A stretch of 41,131 nt of DNA, taken from Anaerolineales bacterium. Its GTDB lineage: Bacteria > Chloroflexota > Anaerolineae > Anaerolineales > E44-bin32. Under the pieces are notes generated by a model. That model was not told where the DNA came from. It searched no databases and saw only the letters and a list, made by a program, of their open reading frames with translations. The first letter of the stretch is position 1, and each line of letters begins with the position of its first letter. Location of the stretch: positions 3,382-44,512 of the forward strand of contig JARRPX010000012.1 in NCBI GenBank assembly GCA_037382465.1, given 5' to 3'. The position numbers were made by a program, and so were the translations under genes. This document shows, piece after piece, positions 40,962 to 41,131 of this stretch.

Positions 40962-41011
40962 CTGTCACCAACAACGTGATCCAAAAGTTATGGGCCGCGT
41001 TTTCCTTTCGT

Positions 41012-41131
41012 TTATTCCAATATCTCGGTGATCACACCCGCGCCGACCGTGAGGCCCCCTTCACGGATGGCGAAATTCGAGCCCTTCTCCAACGCCACCG
41101 GGGTGATCAACTCCACCTTCAGATTCACGTT
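41012..41131 (-). CDS. tuf: Elongation factor Tu, C-terminal end (5' part outside window)
   Basis: The last 39 codons up to TAA (41014-41012). [20 protein letters not shown] and [16 protein letters not shown] are the end of EF-Tu domain 3. The position that is usually Arg in GGRTVGAG is Leu. The rest of the gene continues past the window edge. Followed by rpmG, as is common for the tuf copy upstream of secE. Confidence 0.95.
   Translation of the reverse strand, partial: NVNLKVELITPVALEKGSNFAIREGGLTVGAGVITEILE

Noticed and set aside
1-41131. Mobile elements, prophage genes, CRISPR arrays
   Set aside because: No transposase, integrase, phage structural gene, regularly spaced repeat or target-site duplication seen.

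Overview
The window looks like a chromosomal stretch of a bacterium of the Chloroflexota, most likely an anaerobic Anaerolineae-type lineage. This is an inference from gene content: a glucosylglycerate operon, a DDN-type (F420-family) oxidoreductase, a corrinoid membrane protein of the HgcA family, a lipoprotein membrane-fusion protein with no outer-membrane partner, and a tuf-rpmG-trnW-secE-nusG-rplKAJL block. Base composition and codon use look even throughout. I see no insertion sequence, prophage or CRISPR array.

Layout. 1-458: 3' end of an ABC-2 permease. 482-4162 (-): four-gene cassette DUF5989/SxtK-like, SxtJ-like, NodU/CmcH-type O-carbamoyltransferase, SGNH hydrolase. 4293-10906 (-): a split ybhGFSR-like exporter operon, with a TetR regulator, a small membrane protein, ATPase, two permeases, a second ATPase and an HlyD lipoprotein. 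10990-14331 (-): a second operon encoding a SAM methyltransferase fused to an HgcA-like corrinoid membrane protein, an HgcB-like ferredoxin, a DDN-type oxidoreductase and a patatin-like lipase. Near-identical palindromes (ACTGACCGGTCAGT and ACTGACCGGTCGGT) sit just downstream of the -10 elements of both operons, so one TetR repressor probably controls both. A thioredoxin-fold gene with a probably leaderless promoter runs divergently (14450-15208).

15296-20841 (-): a REC-GGDEF-EAL protein behind a 457-bp non-coding region, a polytopic membrane protein ending in an endonuclease/exonuclease/phosphatase domain, a DUF429 protein, and a dual-specificity-phosphatase-like protein whose catalytic Cys is Ser. 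20949-24636 (+): aldehyde (P5C-like) dehydrogenase, a small membrane protein, an AIM24/TIGR00266 protein and a DUF3786 protein. 24669-25019 (-): a DsrE/YedF-like protein. 25433-32117 (+): a five-gene overlapping operon for glucosylglycerate-type compatible solutes: GH13_18 phosphorylase, GT4, a tandem-Usp plus GpgS fusion, a histidine phosphatase and a second GT4. 32194-34811 (+): CPBP protease, a membrane protein with a LexA-like box in its promoter, and a lytic transglycosylase.

34832-36903 (-): OmpR-type two-component pair. 36993-41131 (-): rplL, rplJ (behind an L10 leader with a clear intrinsic terminator), rplA, rplK, nusG with a long acidic N-terminal extension, secE, tRNA-Trp, rpmG and the 3' end of tuf.

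The most promising candidate for an undescribed system is 4293-14412: a methyltransferase/HgcA-like corrinoid protein and its ferredoxin, apparently co-repressed with a multidrug-type ABC exporter.
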